64,000 nt of DNA from Candidatus Nitrosopelagicus sp. (GCA_028343435.1 JAOLYM010000003.1:1-64000), one strand, 5' to 3'; counted from the stretch's first letter, positions 16,336 through 24,503 are shown. The notes: generated from the letters alone by a model not told the origin. A program made the numbers and translations.

Positions 16336-16824
16336 GTGGAAAATAAATTCCAAAAAATGTTGGAACAAGCATCCGATCTTGCCGAAGATCAGGAATATGA
16401 AGAAGCCATTCTTCTTTATGATAAAGTTCTACATTCTGATCCAAAAAATATTCCTGCATTGTTAGACAAGGCTGCTACATTACAACGAATGGGAAAAAAT
16501 TCACAATCTTTTCAGACTTATAATTCTGTTTTAAAGGAAGATTCAAAAAATTTGGACGCATTAATTGGAAAAGGAACTTTACTTCATGCCAAATCTAAAT
16601 TTTCAGATGCCATAGAGTGCTATGATTCTGCATTAAAAATCAAACCTCGTTTCGCAATGGCGCTTGCATGCAAAGGTATGTCTTTGGGTGAGATGGGTGA
16701 ACTCGATTCTGCTCTGGTTTGCTTCAAAAAGGCGCTTACAATTGACAAGGACTATGATTTAGCAAATATGGGCAAACAAAAGGCGTTAGAACTACTAAAA
16801 TCACAAAAATCTAAAAAATATTAA
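16336..16824 (+). CDS. tetratricopeptide-repeat protein
   Basis: A 162-residue soluble protein starting at GTG 16336, made almost entirely of four TPR units (for example EEAILLYDKVLHSDPKNIPALLDKAATLQRMGK and DAIECYDSALKIKPRFAMALACKGMSLGEMG). The helices would form a peptide-binding superhelix, used as a protein-protein scaffold. The last 14 bases overlap the convergent C2H2 microprotein gene. An AT-rich element upstream (aaatattatc) could be its promoter. Confidence 0.85.
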   Translation: MENKFQKMLEQASDLAEDQEYEEAILLYDKVLHSDPKNIPALLDKAATLQRMGKNSQSFQTYNSVLKEDSKNLDALIGKGTLLHAKSKFSDAIECYDSALKIKPRFAMALACKGMSLGEMGELDSALVCFKKALTIDKDYDLANMGKQKALELLKSQKSKKY

Positions 16825-16978
16825 CATCGCCTGGTGCGGGACCTCTCTTCTTATCATGAAATTCAAAATAATCCTTATGCTTCGTTTCCTGATGTTCTCG
16901 TAGATTATCATAGTCATCAAATGTATCATGGCACAAAAAGCACTTTGGTTTATCCTCGTCAACTAACGGTAACACCAT
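16811..16978 (-). CDS. 55-residue single C2H2 zinc-finger microprotein
   Basis: Absent from the track. The peptide MVLPLVDEDKPKCFLCHD continues through a classic finger CFLCHDTFDDYDNLREHQETKH (C-x2-C-x12-H-x4-H) and ends RGPAPGDVNIF. It may bind DNA, RNA or a protein. It is convergent with the TPR gene and divergent from mqnE. The complete finger with canonical spacing makes the coding call good despite its size. Confidence 0.75.
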   Translation of the reverse strand: MVLPLVDEDKPKCFLCHDTFDDYDNLREHQETKHKDYFEFHDKKRGPAPGDVNIF

Positions 16979-16999
16979 ACTAAATCTTGGTTTGCATTG

Positions 17000-17008
17000 T
17001 TTTATATT
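17000..17008 (+). promoter_or_regulatory. TATA box of mqnE
   Basis: The sequence ttttatatt is about 26-30 bp upstream of ATG 17030, the standard archaeal spacing. Confidence 0.5.
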
Positions 17009-17029
17009 TTCACTGTTATCAAGTGAAAC

Positions 17030-18130
17030 ATGTTAGAAGAGTTGGTTGGGACTTCAACTGCAATTGAACATGCCATAAATGGTGAAGAACTAACATTTGA
17101 TGATGGTATGGAGATCCTAAATGATGATAATCTTCACGTTATTGGCGCAGCAGCTGATATTGTAAGAAAAAAACTTGTAGGAGATACTGTTTCATTTGCT
17201 GCCTCATACTACATGAATTATACAAATTTGTGTGCTGCCAGTTGTCAAATGTGTGCATTTTATCGTAAAGGTGATGAAGATGACGCTTACACACTTACTC
17301 CTGATCAAATAGAAAAAAGAGTTGCAGCTGCAAAAGATTTGGGTGCAACTGAAGTACACATTGTAGGAGGGTTTCATCCTGATTTACAACTTGACTATTA
17401 CGAACAAATGATGTCTGCTATAAAACAAAAACATCCTGATATGACCATTAAGGCATTCACTGCAGCAGAAATTTTCTTTCTCTCAAAATTAACAAAAAAC
17501 TCTATCACTGAAATTTTATCTAGACTAAAAGATGCAGGTCTTGACTCAATGCCTGGAGGCGGAGCCGAATTATTCCATCCTGATGTTAGAACAAAAATCA
17601 TTCGAGGAAAGTGTACTGGCCAACAATGGCTTGATACCATCGAAGTTGCACATAATCTTGGAATTAAAAGCAACGTTACAATGCTTTATGGTCATATAGA
17701 AAAACCAGAACACATAGTTGATCATCTCATAAAGATTAGAGAGTTACAAAAAAAGACTAATGGATTTATCACTTTGATTCCACTAAAGTTCAGTCTAGAT
17801 AATACTGAGCTTGAAAAGGAACACAAGGTGGAACATGAATCCTCTTCTATCTATGATCTGAAAATTATTGCATTATCTAGACTAATGCTGGCACAGACAC
17901 TCAAGAATATTTCTGTATACTGGGTTGCATATGGAACAAAACTCGCTCAAGTTGCATTATCACATGGAGGAAATGATTTGGTGGGAACTGCATTTTCTGA
18001 GGAAATTTATCGTGCAGCGGGGAAACCTACCAACTCTTCATTATTGGAATTAGCAAATTTAGCAAAAGAGATTGGTCGTACTCCTATTCAACGAAATACA
18101 TTCTTTAAAACACTTCAAACCTTCACTTAG
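17030..18130 (+). CDS. mqnE: aminofutalosine synthase MqnE (radical SAM)
   Basis: A 366-residue radical SAM enzyme that joins 3-[(1-carboxyvinyl)oxy]benzoate to SAM-derived adenosine in the futalosine route to menaquinone. The [4Fe-4S] motif is C68-x3-C72-x2-C75 (CAASCQMC). Family-typical stretches are EVHIVGGFHPDLQLDYY, IKAFTAAEI, SMPGGGAELF, NVTMLYGHIE and VYWVAYGTKLAQVALSHGGND, which fit MqnE better than CofH or MqnC. Length is normal. mqnD lies 2 kb downstream on the opposite strand, and the pathway fits the menaquinones of thaumarchaea. Confidence 0.85.
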   Translation: MLEELVGTSTAIEHAINGEELTFDDGMEILNDDNLHVIGAAADIVRKKLVGDTVSFAASYYMNYTNLCAASCQMCAFYRKGDEDDAYTLTPDQIEKRVAAAKDLGATEVHIVGGFHPDLQLDYYEQMMSAIKQKHPDMTIKAFTAAEIFFLSKLTKNSITEILSRLKDAGLDSMPGGGAELFHPDVRTKIIRGKCTGQQWLDTIEVAHNLGIKSNVTMLYGHIEKPEHIVDHLIKIRELQKKTNGFITLIPLKFSLDNTELEKEHKVEHESSSIYDLKIIALSRLMLAQTLKNISVYWVAYGTKLAQVALSHGGNDLVGTAFSEEIYRAAGKPTNSSLLELANLAKEIGRTPIQRNTFFKTLQTFT

Positions 18131-18404
18131 TTGCAGGTTTCTTTTCTGTTTTCTTTGCACCGCCTTTTCTTTTTCTGCGTGCCCCAAAACTAATCAAAAC
18201 TAGTAAAAATCCAATACCAACCAAAATACCTGAAAGTGTTTTAAAATCTTCATTTTCTCTTTCATTAACCATAAACTCGTACTTTTCTTCTTCAGTCATT
18301 CCTTCTCTGCCAATTGGTGTCATGTCTGTTAGTATTCCTGAAAGTACCATTCCAACGACAATCATAGATACGCCTCCTGCTAAAATTCTTTTATCTACTA
18401 ACAT
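18123..18404 (-). CDS. small membrane protein with two helices
   Basis: 93 residues: a first membrane helix (AGGVSMIVVGMVLSGIL), an acidic loop (MTEEEKYEFMVNERENEDF), a second helix (LSGILVGIGFLLVLISFGA) and a basic tail (RRKRKGGAKKTEKKPATK). The Lys-rich end is probably cytosolic by the positive-inside rule. It is convergent with mqnE (8-bp overlap) and divergent from the dus gene, sharing a 52-bp promoter space. Function unknown. Confidence 0.7.
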   Translation of the reverse strand: MLVDKRILAGGVSMIVVGMVLSGILTDMTPIGREGMTEEEKYEFMVNERENEDFKTLSGILVGIGFLLVLISFGARRKRKGGAKKTEKKPATK

Positions 18405-18456
18405 AACTTCATTTAGGAAATGTAGATTTAATATATAATTCTGAAAAACACATCAT

Positions 18457-19422
18457 ATGTCACAACTCCCACATTTCACAAGTAAGGTATTTCTGGCTCC
18501 AATGGCTGGCGTAAGTGATCCTGCACTACGTATAATGTGTAAAAGGATGGGTGCAGGACTTGTTGTTACAGAATTAACTAGTGTAAATGCGATAGTTGCT
18601 AAACATGAACAATTAGAATCTGAATCAAAAAATATTACTGAATTTATTGAATTTTCTGAAAAAGAACGTCCGTTATCTGTTCAATTATTTGGCTCTGATA
18701 TCACTGCATTGGAAAAGGCTGCAAAAATTGTAGAACCTCACTTTGACATGATTGATTACAATATGGGGTGTCCTGCTCCTCATATTACAAAACAAATGGC
18801 AGGTGGTGCATTATTACAAAACTCTGATTTAACTCGAGAAATATTTAGAACCTTAGTAAATACTGTGAAAAAACCCATATCGCTAAAAATGAGAATGGGT
18901 GTCACTGAAGAAAATACATCTCTATTCTTAGAAATCTCAAAAATTGCAGAACAAGAAGGAATACAATTAATGACATTACATCCACGAACTGTCTCTCAGG
19001 GATACTCTGGGCATTCAGACTGGGATATGATTAAAAAATTAAAACAAAATGTTTCTGTTCCTGTAGTTGGAAATGGTGATATCACCTCTCCTGAAATCGC
19101 TAAAAAAGTTCTTGATTATACTGGATGTGATTATCTAATGGTTGGAAGAGGTGCAATGGGCAACCCATTCATTTTTGAGCAGATTAATGATTATCTTGAA
19201 GATGGTACATACAAACAGTATTCCCTTACTGATAGGTTGGAAGCATTTGTCACATACCTCGAATTAACAGAAAAATACAACATTAGATTTGCAAATATCA
19301 AGCAACAGGCTATCCGATTTACAAAAGGAACTGTTGGGGGAGGGCAACTTCGGAATAGACTAAGTGCTGCAAAAACTACAGATGATCTTAAAGAACTGTT
19401 ATTGCAGAAAGTGGCAGTCTAA
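18457..19422 (+). CDS. dus: tRNA-dihydrouridine synthase (DusB-like)
   Basis: A 321-residue FMN TIM-barrel enzyme that reduces uridine in the tRNA D-loop. Recognisable motifs are LAPMAGVSDPALRIMCKRMGA, NMGCPAPHITKQMAGGALL with the catalytic Cys in MGCPAP, LKMRMGV, the FMN-binding HPRTVSQGYSGHSDW, VVGNGDI and MVGRGAMGNPFIF. The C-terminal helical domain is short. A TATA-like element (taatatata, about 18431) precedes ATG 18457. The family call is strong; the exact position of dihydrouridine on tRNA cannot be told from sequence. Confidence 0.93.
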   Translation: MSQLPHFTSKVFLAPMAGVSDPALRIMCKRMGAGLVVTELTSVNAIVAKHEQLESESKNITEFIEFSEKERPLSVQLFGSDITALEKAAKIVEPHFDMIDYNMGCPAPHITKQMAGGALLQNSDLTREIFRTLVNTVKKPISLKMRMGVTEENTSLFLEISKIAEQEGIQLMTLHPRTVSQGYSGHSDWDMIKKLKQNVSVPVVGNGDITSPEIAKKVLDYTGCDYLMVGRGAMGNPFIFEQINDYLEDGTYKQYSLTDRLEAFVTYLELTEKYNIRFANIKQQAIRFTKGTVGGGQLRNRLSAAKTTDDLKELLLQKVAV

Positions 19423-19641
19423 TTACTTGTAAAGGTCAAACTCTGGACTTCTTTGTTGACTTTTTACTTCTGACATTACTGCTTTAACAACCTCATTGTG
19501 ATTGTATGTCAAATGTCTCAAGAATTTTGCTGATACATCTGCTCTTGTCTCGTCGTCTGCAAAAAGCATCTCTTCAGATGACAATTCTGTCATCATCTCT
19601 TTACATTCAACACAAGGATCAAAGTCTAGGTAAAGCTTCAT
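19423..19641 (-). CDS. small hypothetical protein
   Basis: About 72 residues starting MKLYLDFDPCVECKEMMTEL, with one CxxC pair and acidic helices, and a C-terminal helix EVVKAVMSEVKSQQRS. ATG 19641 is preferred to the track's ATG 19662, since on the minus strand a TATA-like tatttatta (plus bases about 19660-19670) would overlap that codon and sits about 25 bp before 19641. It abuts the dus stop convergently. Function unknown. Confidence 0.6.
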   Translation of the reverse strand: MKLYLDFDPCVECKEMMTELSSEEMLFADDETRADVSAKFLRHLTYNHNEVVKAVMSEVKSQQRSPEFDLYK

Positions 19642-19697
19642 GGACAGTTTATGACTCTGCATAATAAATACTAGATGTTGACTTGATAGGCTCAGAA

Positions 19698-19769
19698 CTA
19701 GAATTCTTCGTCATCAATGAAAAGTCCAGAGTAATCATATGTTGAATCATTATTTTGGTTTGTTTTCAT
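19698..19769 (-). CDS. possible 23-residue acidic micro-ORF
   Basis: MKTNQNNDSTYDYSGLFIDDEEF with a TATA-like gcttatattc about 27 bp upstream on the minus strand (plus bases about 19791-19800). It ends in an acidic patch. Supported by promoter spacing only; may be chance. Confidence 0.3.
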   Translation of the reverse strand: MKTNQNNDSTYDYSGLFIDDEEF

Positions 19770-19841
19770 GTATAGAGTAAGTGAATTTTGAATATAAGCA
19801 ATATGAACAATTTATCTTTGATTCTTTTTTTTAGAAAATAA

Positions 19842-20096
19842 TTGGTACATATACAAAATCCCACATGGTTTTTCATTGGAATCATTTTATTGATTCTAGG
19901 TTCATTCATTATGCTTTTTGATTATCCACAAATCCAATATTTTGATAAGATTGAGCCTGAAATGTATGAGACCTTGGAATCTGAACAAAAAGAAATTCAC
20001 AATAGATTGAAAATTGAATTCTCAATTGGAATTGTTATTCTCTTGGCAGGTATGGCATTGTTTGTTACCTCGTTTTTTAGAAATTCTAAAAAATAA
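19842..20096 (+). CDS. small two-helix membrane protein
   Basis: An 84-residue protein starting at TTG 19842. Helix 1 is WFFIGIILLILGSFIMLF, then an acidic extracytoplasmic-type loop (KIEPEMYETLESEQKEIHNR) and helix 2 FSIGIVILLAGMALFVTSFF with a basic end (RNSKK). The TTG is the only start that keeps the first helix whole. It is convergent and directly abutting mqnD. Function unknown. Confidence 0.65.
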   Translation: MVHIQNPTWFFIGIILLILGSFIMLFDYPQIQYFDKIEPEMYETLESEQKEIHNRLKIEFSIGIVILLAGMALFVTSFFRNSKK

Positions 20097-20927
20097 TTAA
20101 AGTGGTTTTGAAATTTTTAACTCAAACTCAGGAACAAGTCCCTTTTCTTTTGCCATCTTAAACATCAATTTTACAGCCTTTTCTCCTGGTTCTCCCATAT
20201 CTACAGTTACCTCATTAACATACATGAGTACAAATTTTTCAATCAATTCTCTTGATTTTCCTCTACTGTATTTCATTGCATAATCAATTCCATCTTTAAT
20301 GTTATTTCTTGCAAATTTGATGGATTCTTGTAAATACAAGTCAAATTTGTTAATTAATTCTGGACCAAGTTCTTCATTCATCACATTAACTCCTAATGGA
20401 ACTGGCAATCCTCCCGATTCTTTATCCCACCATTCGCCTACATCTAGAATTTTTTGTATTCCCTCTTCTTCAAATGATAATTGTGTTTCATGAATTACCA
20501 ATCCAACATCAACCTTACCACTTCTCACAGCTTCTGGAATATCACTAAAGTTCATTTCGACATAATCAAATTTACCAATCATTAATTGTAACAACAAATA
20601 TGCCGAAGTCATTTCTCCTGGAATGGCAATTTTTGATTTTTTTATCTCCTCAATTGTCATAGGCTTTGTTGCGGTAACAATTGGTCCATAGTTAATTCCA
20701 AAACTTCCCCCGCTTCTTAACATAACATAATTTGGAATATGTGCACATGCATGAACTGAAACGGCGGTAACATCTAATTCTGGATTCTTTGCTTTTCTAT
20801 TCAATTTTTCAATATCTTCTATAACATGAGTGACGTTGAAATCATCTGATTTTACTTTACCCGTAAACATTGCATAAAACATGAATGCGTCATCTGAATC
20901 TGGTGTATGTCCTACAGAAATATCCAC
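20097..20927 (-). CDS. mqnD: MqnA/MqnD-family menaquinone biosynthesis enzyme (MqnD-like)
   Basis: A 276-residue periplasmic-binding-protein-fold enzyme lacking a signal peptide, as expected for MqnD, which converts cyclic dehypoxanthinyl futalosine to 1,4-dihydroxy-6-naphthoate. The start ISVGHTPDSDDAFMFYAMFTGKV matches the MqnD N-terminus (GHSPCPNDxFxFYAL), and VDVGLVIHETQLSF carries the conserved catalytic-type His. GTG 20927 is the start. It lies 2 kb from mqnE, on the opposite strand, and is divergent from a Cys/His-rich microprotein. MqnA is the main alternative because the folds are alike; the DDAF(M)FYA motif favours MqnD. Confidence 0.82.
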   Translation of the reverse strand: MDISVGHTPDSDDAFMFYAMFTGKVKSDDFNVTHVIEDIEKLNRKAKNPELDVTAVSVHACAHIPNYVMLRSGGSFGINYGPIVTATKPMTIEEIKKSKIAIPGEMTSAYLLLQLMIGKFDYVEMNFSDIPEAVRSGKVDVGLVIHETQLSFEEEGIQKILDVGEWWDKESGGLPVPLGVNVMNEELGPELINKFDLYLQESIKFARNNIKDGIDYAMKYSRGKSRELIEKFVLMYVNEVTVDMGEPGEKAVKLMFKMAKEKGLVPEFELKISKPL

Positions 20928-20970
20928 AATTTTGAAGGATCTTTGTCGTAATAATAACCAAAGTTTTCTT

Positions 20971-20981
20971 GATATATAATA
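20971..20981. promoter_or_regulatory. TATA element between mqnD and a microprotein gene
   Basis: gatatataata is nearly self-complementary and lies about 30 bp before ATG 21008 on the plus strand and about 45 bp before the mqnD GTG on the minus strand. It clearly suits the plus-strand gene; use by mqnD is uncertain. Confidence 0.5.
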
Positions 20982-21007
20982 AATAACATGTAGTTGTATA
21001 GTTATTT

Positions 21008-21127
21008 ATGATCTGCTCTAGCTGTGAGAATCATAAACACTTTGAGTGTATTGATTGCCAAAATAATCATACCACTGAGCTTTGTAGCTGTGATTGCCAT
21101 TTAACAGAGCATGAACATGACGATTAG
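21008..21127 (+). CDS. 39-residue Cys/His-rich microprotein
   Basis: Not in the ORF track. MICSSCENHKHFECIDCQ then ELCSCDCHLTEHEHDD: seven cysteines (two CxxC pairs and one CxCxC cluster) and six histidines in 39 residues. This composition suggests two bound metal ions. It has its own TATA box at ordinary spacing and a TAG stop just before the CoA-binding gene. It could be a metal-sensing or storage peptide or a tiny zinc finger; function unknown. Confidence 0.65.
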   Translation: MICSSCENHKHFECIDCQNNHTTELCSCDCHLTEHEHDD

Positions 21128-21158
21128 TATAATTAGTTCAAAAAAATAATTTTTTACT

Positions 21159-21569
21159 ATGGAAGACGATCCTCATTCTGATGAAGAAATTTTAGAAATT
21201 TTAAAGATGAAAAAAATTGCAGTTGTGGGGATGTCAAAGAACCCCGACAAGGCTGCACATTATGTACCAAAATATCTACATGAAAATGGATATGACATCA
21301 CTCCTGTAAATCCAAATGCAGATGTTATACTGAAAAAACAGTGCTATGATGTGATTACAGATGTGCCTGATGATGTTGACATTGTAGATGTATTTCGACC
21401 ATCAGATCAGGTAATGTCAATCATAAAAGAAGCGATAAAGAAAAAACCTAAAGTCATTTGGCTTCAAGAGGGAATTCATAATGAAGAAGCAGAAAAACTA
21501 GCAAAAGATGCTGGAATTGATGTTGTTTACAATAGATGCATGTTGGCAGAACATAGTCGGTTATCATAA
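21159..21569 (+). CDS. CoA-binding (YccU-like) domain protein
   Basis: A 136-residue single Rossmann-like domain. IAVVGMSKNPDKAAHYVPKYLHENGYDITPVNP is the nucleotide/CoA-binding beta-alpha-beta start; DDVDIVDVFRPSDQV and KVIWLQEGI and the Cys in NRCML are typical of the YccU/CoA-binding family. It is cytosolic, with acyl-CoA or CoA as probable ligand; physiological role unclear. The stop overlaps the next ATG by one base (TAATG), so it forms an operon with the next gene. Confidence 0.88.
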   Translation: MEDDPHSDEEILEILKMKKIAVVGMSKNPDKAAHYVPKYLHENGYDITPVNPNADVILKKQCYDVITDVPDDVDIVDVFRPSDQVMSIIKEAIKKKPKVIWLQEGIHNEEAEKLAKDAGIDVVYNRCMLAEHSRLS

Positions 21570-21934
21570 TGTCTGATAATTCATTTCAAGCATTTTATGA
21601 CGAGCTTCAACTTTTAGTAGAAAAATTTGAGAAAAAACAGACTCAGATAAAGATGGAATCAAATCTCGAATATGACTCTGTAAAAATTTTTGGTGAAAAA
21701 ATGGATTCTGTCACAAGAGCAAAACTTGGGGTAGATGATGCGGCAGAATTGGCATACACAACTGCAGAGCATCATCCATACTGGTCCGTTTTGTACAATT
21801 GTACTGAAATCACAAAAACAATGCTTGAAAAATGGCATGATGAAATCACTCCTGAAGAATTAGATGAGATTAAATGGAATCTAAAAGAAATTCAAAATTC
21901 AATATCAAATATAGAAAACAAACTCAAAAAATAA
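21569..21934 (+). CDS. helical protein of unknown function
   Basis: 121 residues, almost wholly alpha-helical and charged (FQAFYDELQLLVEKFEKKQTQIKME at the start; WNLKEIQNSISNIENKLKK coiled coil at the end). The middle has VDDAAELAYTTAEHHPYWSVLYNCTE with a single Cys and adjacent His-His. No known motif. Coupled to the CoA-binding gene by a one-base overlap and followed 32 bp later by ychF. Confidence 0.7.
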   Translation: MSDNSFQAFYDELQLLVEKFEKKQTQIKMESNLEYDSVKIFGEKMDSVTRAKLGVDDAAELAYTTAEHHPYWSVLYNCTEITKTMLEKWHDEITPEELDEIKWNLKEIQNSISNIENKLKK

Positions 21935-21966
21935 TCAGATAAATACAATAAAATGGAAAATAATTC

Positions 21967-23187
21967 ATGACGATAAAAATTGGAATTATAGGTAAAACAA
22001 ATACTGGCAAAACCACCTTCTTCAATTCTGCAACATTAGCATCTACTGAAATTTCCACATATCCATTTACAACAAAAAAACCACAAACAGGAACTGGTCA
22101 GGCAATTACTTTGTGTGTTCATATGGAGTTTAATGTTCAAGATGAACCAAACAATTCAAAATGTGTTGATGGATGGCGTTACATTCCTATTGAATTAATT
22201 GATTTACCTGGATTAATCAAAGATGCATGGAAAGGGAAGGGATTGGGAAACCAATTTCTTTCTATTGCTGCACAATCTGATGCGTTGTTACATGTTGTTG
22301 ATTGTTCTGGAAGTATTGATGCAACAGGAAAAATAACAGAACCTGGTTCTGGTGATCCTGTATCTGACTTTGCTGATATTGAAGAAGAGTTGGTAATGTG
22401 GTATCAAAAAATTCTAGAAGGAAATCGAGATAAACTTTCTAAAAATATTCGTGATGGTACAGACCAAGTTGATGCATTAACTGAACTATACCAAGGAATT
22501 GGTGTTAAAAAATCACATGTAATTCAGGCACTAAAAACTACAAATTTAGAAGAAATTGCTTTTGATGACTTTGATATGGGTCAAACAAAAGAATTTGCAA
22601 AAATCTTACGTAAAATTTCAAAACCTACTCTCATAGTTGCAAACAAAATTGATGTTCCTGGTGCTGACAAAAACTTTAATCGTCTTCGTGAACGATATAA
22701 TGAAGTCATCACTGTCCCTGCAAGTGCTGATAGTGAGTTAACTCTAAGACGTGCAGAACAGCAAGATTTGATAAAATATTCTCCAGGATCTGAACAGTTT
22801 GATATTGTTAAACCTGAAGAATTAAACGATAAACAAACAAACGCACTTAATTTCATCAAACAAGATATCATGGGTGAATATATGCGAACTGGAGTTCAAT
22901 TTGCAATAAATGTCACCGTCTTCAAATTATTAAAAATGAATGCAGTTTACCCAGTCGCTGATGAGAATAAACTTTCTGATAAAAAAGGACACATACTTCC
23001 TGATTTGATTTTACTCAAAGATGGAGCAACCGTAAAAGACTTGGCAAATGAAATTCACACCGGATTATCAAAGGGATTATTACATGCAAAAGATTTGAGG
23101 TACAATCTTAGATTGCCAACCCACTATCAGTTGCGAGATAGAGATGTTATTTCACTAGTAAGCGCAACAAAGAAAGCCTCTGGATAA
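21967..23187 (+). CDS. ychF: YchF-type GTPase/ATPase with TGS domain
   Basis: A 406-residue P-loop protein of the Obg-YchF group. G1 is GKTNTGKT (9-16), G3 is DLPGLIKDAWKGKGLGNQFL, G4 reads NKID (NKIDVPGAD), and a C-terminal TGS domain is seen in DLILLKDGATVKDLANEIH...LRLPTHYQLRDRDVISLV. YchF proteins often prefer ATP and associate with ribosomes; here NKID keeps the GTP-type form, which is usual in archaea. It is followed 15 bp later by an EF-Tu-like gene, suggesting linked translation roles. Confidence 0.9.
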   Translation: MTIKIGIIGKTNTGKTTFFNSATLASTEISTYPFTTKKPQTGTGQAITLCVHMEFNVQDEPNNSKCVDGWRYIPIELIDLPGLIKDAWKGKGLGNQFLSIAAQSDALLHVVDCSGSIDATGKITEPGSGDPVSDFADIEEELVMWYQKILEGNRDKLSKNIRDGTDQVDALTELYQGIGVKKSHVIQALKTTNLEEIAFDDFDMGQTKEFAKILRKISKPTLIVANKIDVPGADKNFNRLRERYNEVITVPASADSELTLRRAEQQDLIKYSPGSEQFDIVKPEELNDKQTNALNFIKQDIMGEYMRTGVQFAINVTVFKLLKMNAVYPVADENKLSDKKGHILPDLILLKDGATVKDLANEIHTGLSKGLLHAKDLRYNLRLPTHYQLRDRDVISLVSATKKASG

Positions 23188-23202
23188 AATTAGTGGTTAT
23201 CA

Positions 23203-24120
23203 ATGGAGTCTGTAAATTTTGTAATCTTAGGTGACCAATCAATTGCAACTGATTTTGGCAAAAAAGGTACGTCTACTGATCTAACATTATTTGATAGAAA
23301 AGAAGCAGAAAAAATTTACACGTTTGTAACTCCAAATGGATTTCCCGAAAAAATCCAACCTCTATTTCAGGCAATTGCGTTAGCAGAATACGTAATTTTT
23401 CACGTAAGTGCATTAGATAAATTCACGGGTGAACAAATTCTTGCATTAGATGCGCTTGGAAAAAAAGATGGAATTTTATCTCATTCATATGATGTTGATG
23501 AGGCTAGATTAGATTTAATGATAAAGGGAACTGTAATTGAAGGATACACGAAAGTTGAACAGGATAAAATTAAAGAAGAATTAGCAAACTTTACCGTTGC
23601 AAAAAAAGATGGAAGTACCAGTATTGTAATTGATCATACATTTGATGTCAAAGGTGTGGGAACCGTGGCATTAGGAAAGGTTCTGTCTGGAAAAATTACT
23701 CAATATGATAAGATTCAGCACTATCCCTCTGAAATTGAAGCGATGGTAAAATCAATTCAGATGCATGACGATGATGTCAAAGAATCCATTTCTCCTGCTA
23801 GAGTTGGATTATCTCTTAAAAATATCAAACATGATGAGATAACTCGTGGTGATGTCTTATCAAATGATACTTCAATCAAAACAGTAACTGAAATTACTAT
23901 AGACTATAAACAAAATCAGTTCTTCAAATCAACTTTGGCAGAAAATCAAATGTGTCTTGTAAGTGTAGGTCTTCAGATAAAGGCTGCAAAATTTGCATCC
24001 GTATCTCCTATGAAACTTACATTTGAAAAACCGGTTATTGTAATGCCTGGTGATGTATGTGTACTACTAAAACCTGAATCAAATACGGTTCGCATAATTG
24101 GAAGCGGTGTGCCACAATGA
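23203..24120 (+). CDS. EF-Tu/SelB-like protein with degenerate GTPase domain
   Basis: A 305-residue protein whose C-terminal two-thirds matches translation GTPase domains II-III: IVIDHTFDVKGVGTVALGKVLSGKITQYDKIQHYP and IKHDEITRGDVLSN, then MKLTFEKPVIVMPGDVCVLL. The N-terminal ~110 residues keep an alpha/beta pattern (VNFVILGD; LAEYVIFHVSALDKFTGEQIL) but have no GxxxxGK[ST] P-loop or NKxD. Nucleotide hydrolysis is therefore unlikely and it may act as a binding factor for tRNA or the ribosome. Cotranscription with ychF and the next zinc-ribbon gene (ATGA overlap) is likely. Confidence 0.8.
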   Translation: MESVNFVILGDQSIATDFGKKGTSTDLTLFDRKEAEKIYTFVTPNGFPEKIQPLFQAIALAEYVIFHVSALDKFTGEQILALDALGKKDGILSHSYDVDEARLDLMIKGTVIEGYTKVEQDKIKEELANFTVAKKDGSTSIVIDHTFDVKGVGTVALGKVLSGKITQYDKIQHYPSEIEAMVKSIQMHDDDVKESISPARVGLSLKNIKHDEITRGDVLSNDTSIKTVTEITIDYKQNQFFKSTLAENQMCLVSVGLQIKAAKFASVSPMKLTFEKPVIVMPGDVCVLLKPESNTVRIIGSGVPQ

Positions 24121-24236
24121 AACCTGCAAGAGCATGTCCAATATGTCCTGAATGTGGTTCTAAAAAATTTGAAAGACTAGACGATAATGGAGTAAAGCTC
24201 CAATGTGCAAGTTGCAAAAAAATAATTACTTTATAA
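24117..24236 (+). CDS. 39-residue zinc-ribbon microprotein
   Basis: Absent from the track. MKPARACPICPECGSKKFER then LQCASCKKIITL: two knuckles (CPICPEC and CASC) form a rubredoxin/zinc-ribbon site. Its ATG overlaps the EF-Tu-like stop as ATGA, so it is translationally coupled. Zinc ribbons of this size often bind RNA polymerase or the ribosome; the true partner is unknown. Confidence 0.75.
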   Translation: MKPARACPICPECGSKKFERLDDNGVKLQCASCKKIITL

Positions 24237-24476
24237 TTATCTAGAAAGACATTCTGACAAATCCTCATGAAATTTACTTGCCTGATAATCGTTTAGACTA
24301 TCATCTCTATCTTCTAATGCAAATTTCTCCATTTCACTACATGTCCATCCTTCCCATATTCGAGGATTTGTAACGTTTTTCTCATACATGTTAATTCCTA
24401 TAATGCTGAGAGGAACTACAATTGCAAATATTGCAATTATTAGTAACTTTACAAATTTTGGATTATCTGTAATCAT
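24237..24476 (-). CDS. small single-pass membrane protein
   Basis: 79 residues: MITDNPKFVKLLIIAIFAIVVPLSIIGINMY forms one membrane helix, followed by WEGWTCSEMEKFALEDRDDSL and C-terminal HEDLSECLSR with two cysteines that may form a disulfide outside. ATG 24476 is chosen; the track start at 24608 would run into the ilvC coding region. Divergent from ilvC with a 48-bp shared promoter gap. Small thaumarchaeal membrane proteins of this layout are common; function unknown. Confidence 0.65.
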   Translation of the reverse strand: MITDNPKFVKLLIIAIFAIVVPLSIIGINMYEKNVTNPRIWEGWTCSEMEKFALEDRDDSLNDYQASKFHEDLSECLSR

Positions 24477-24493
24477 GAACTTGATTATTGCAT

Positions 24494-24503
24494 AGATTAT
24501 ATA
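24494..24503 (+). promoter_or_regulatory. TATA box of ilvC
   Basis: agattatata lies about 26-30 bp upstream of ATG 24525. The track's TTG start at 24513 would leave only about 12-18 bp and is therefore unlikely. Confidence 0.5.
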
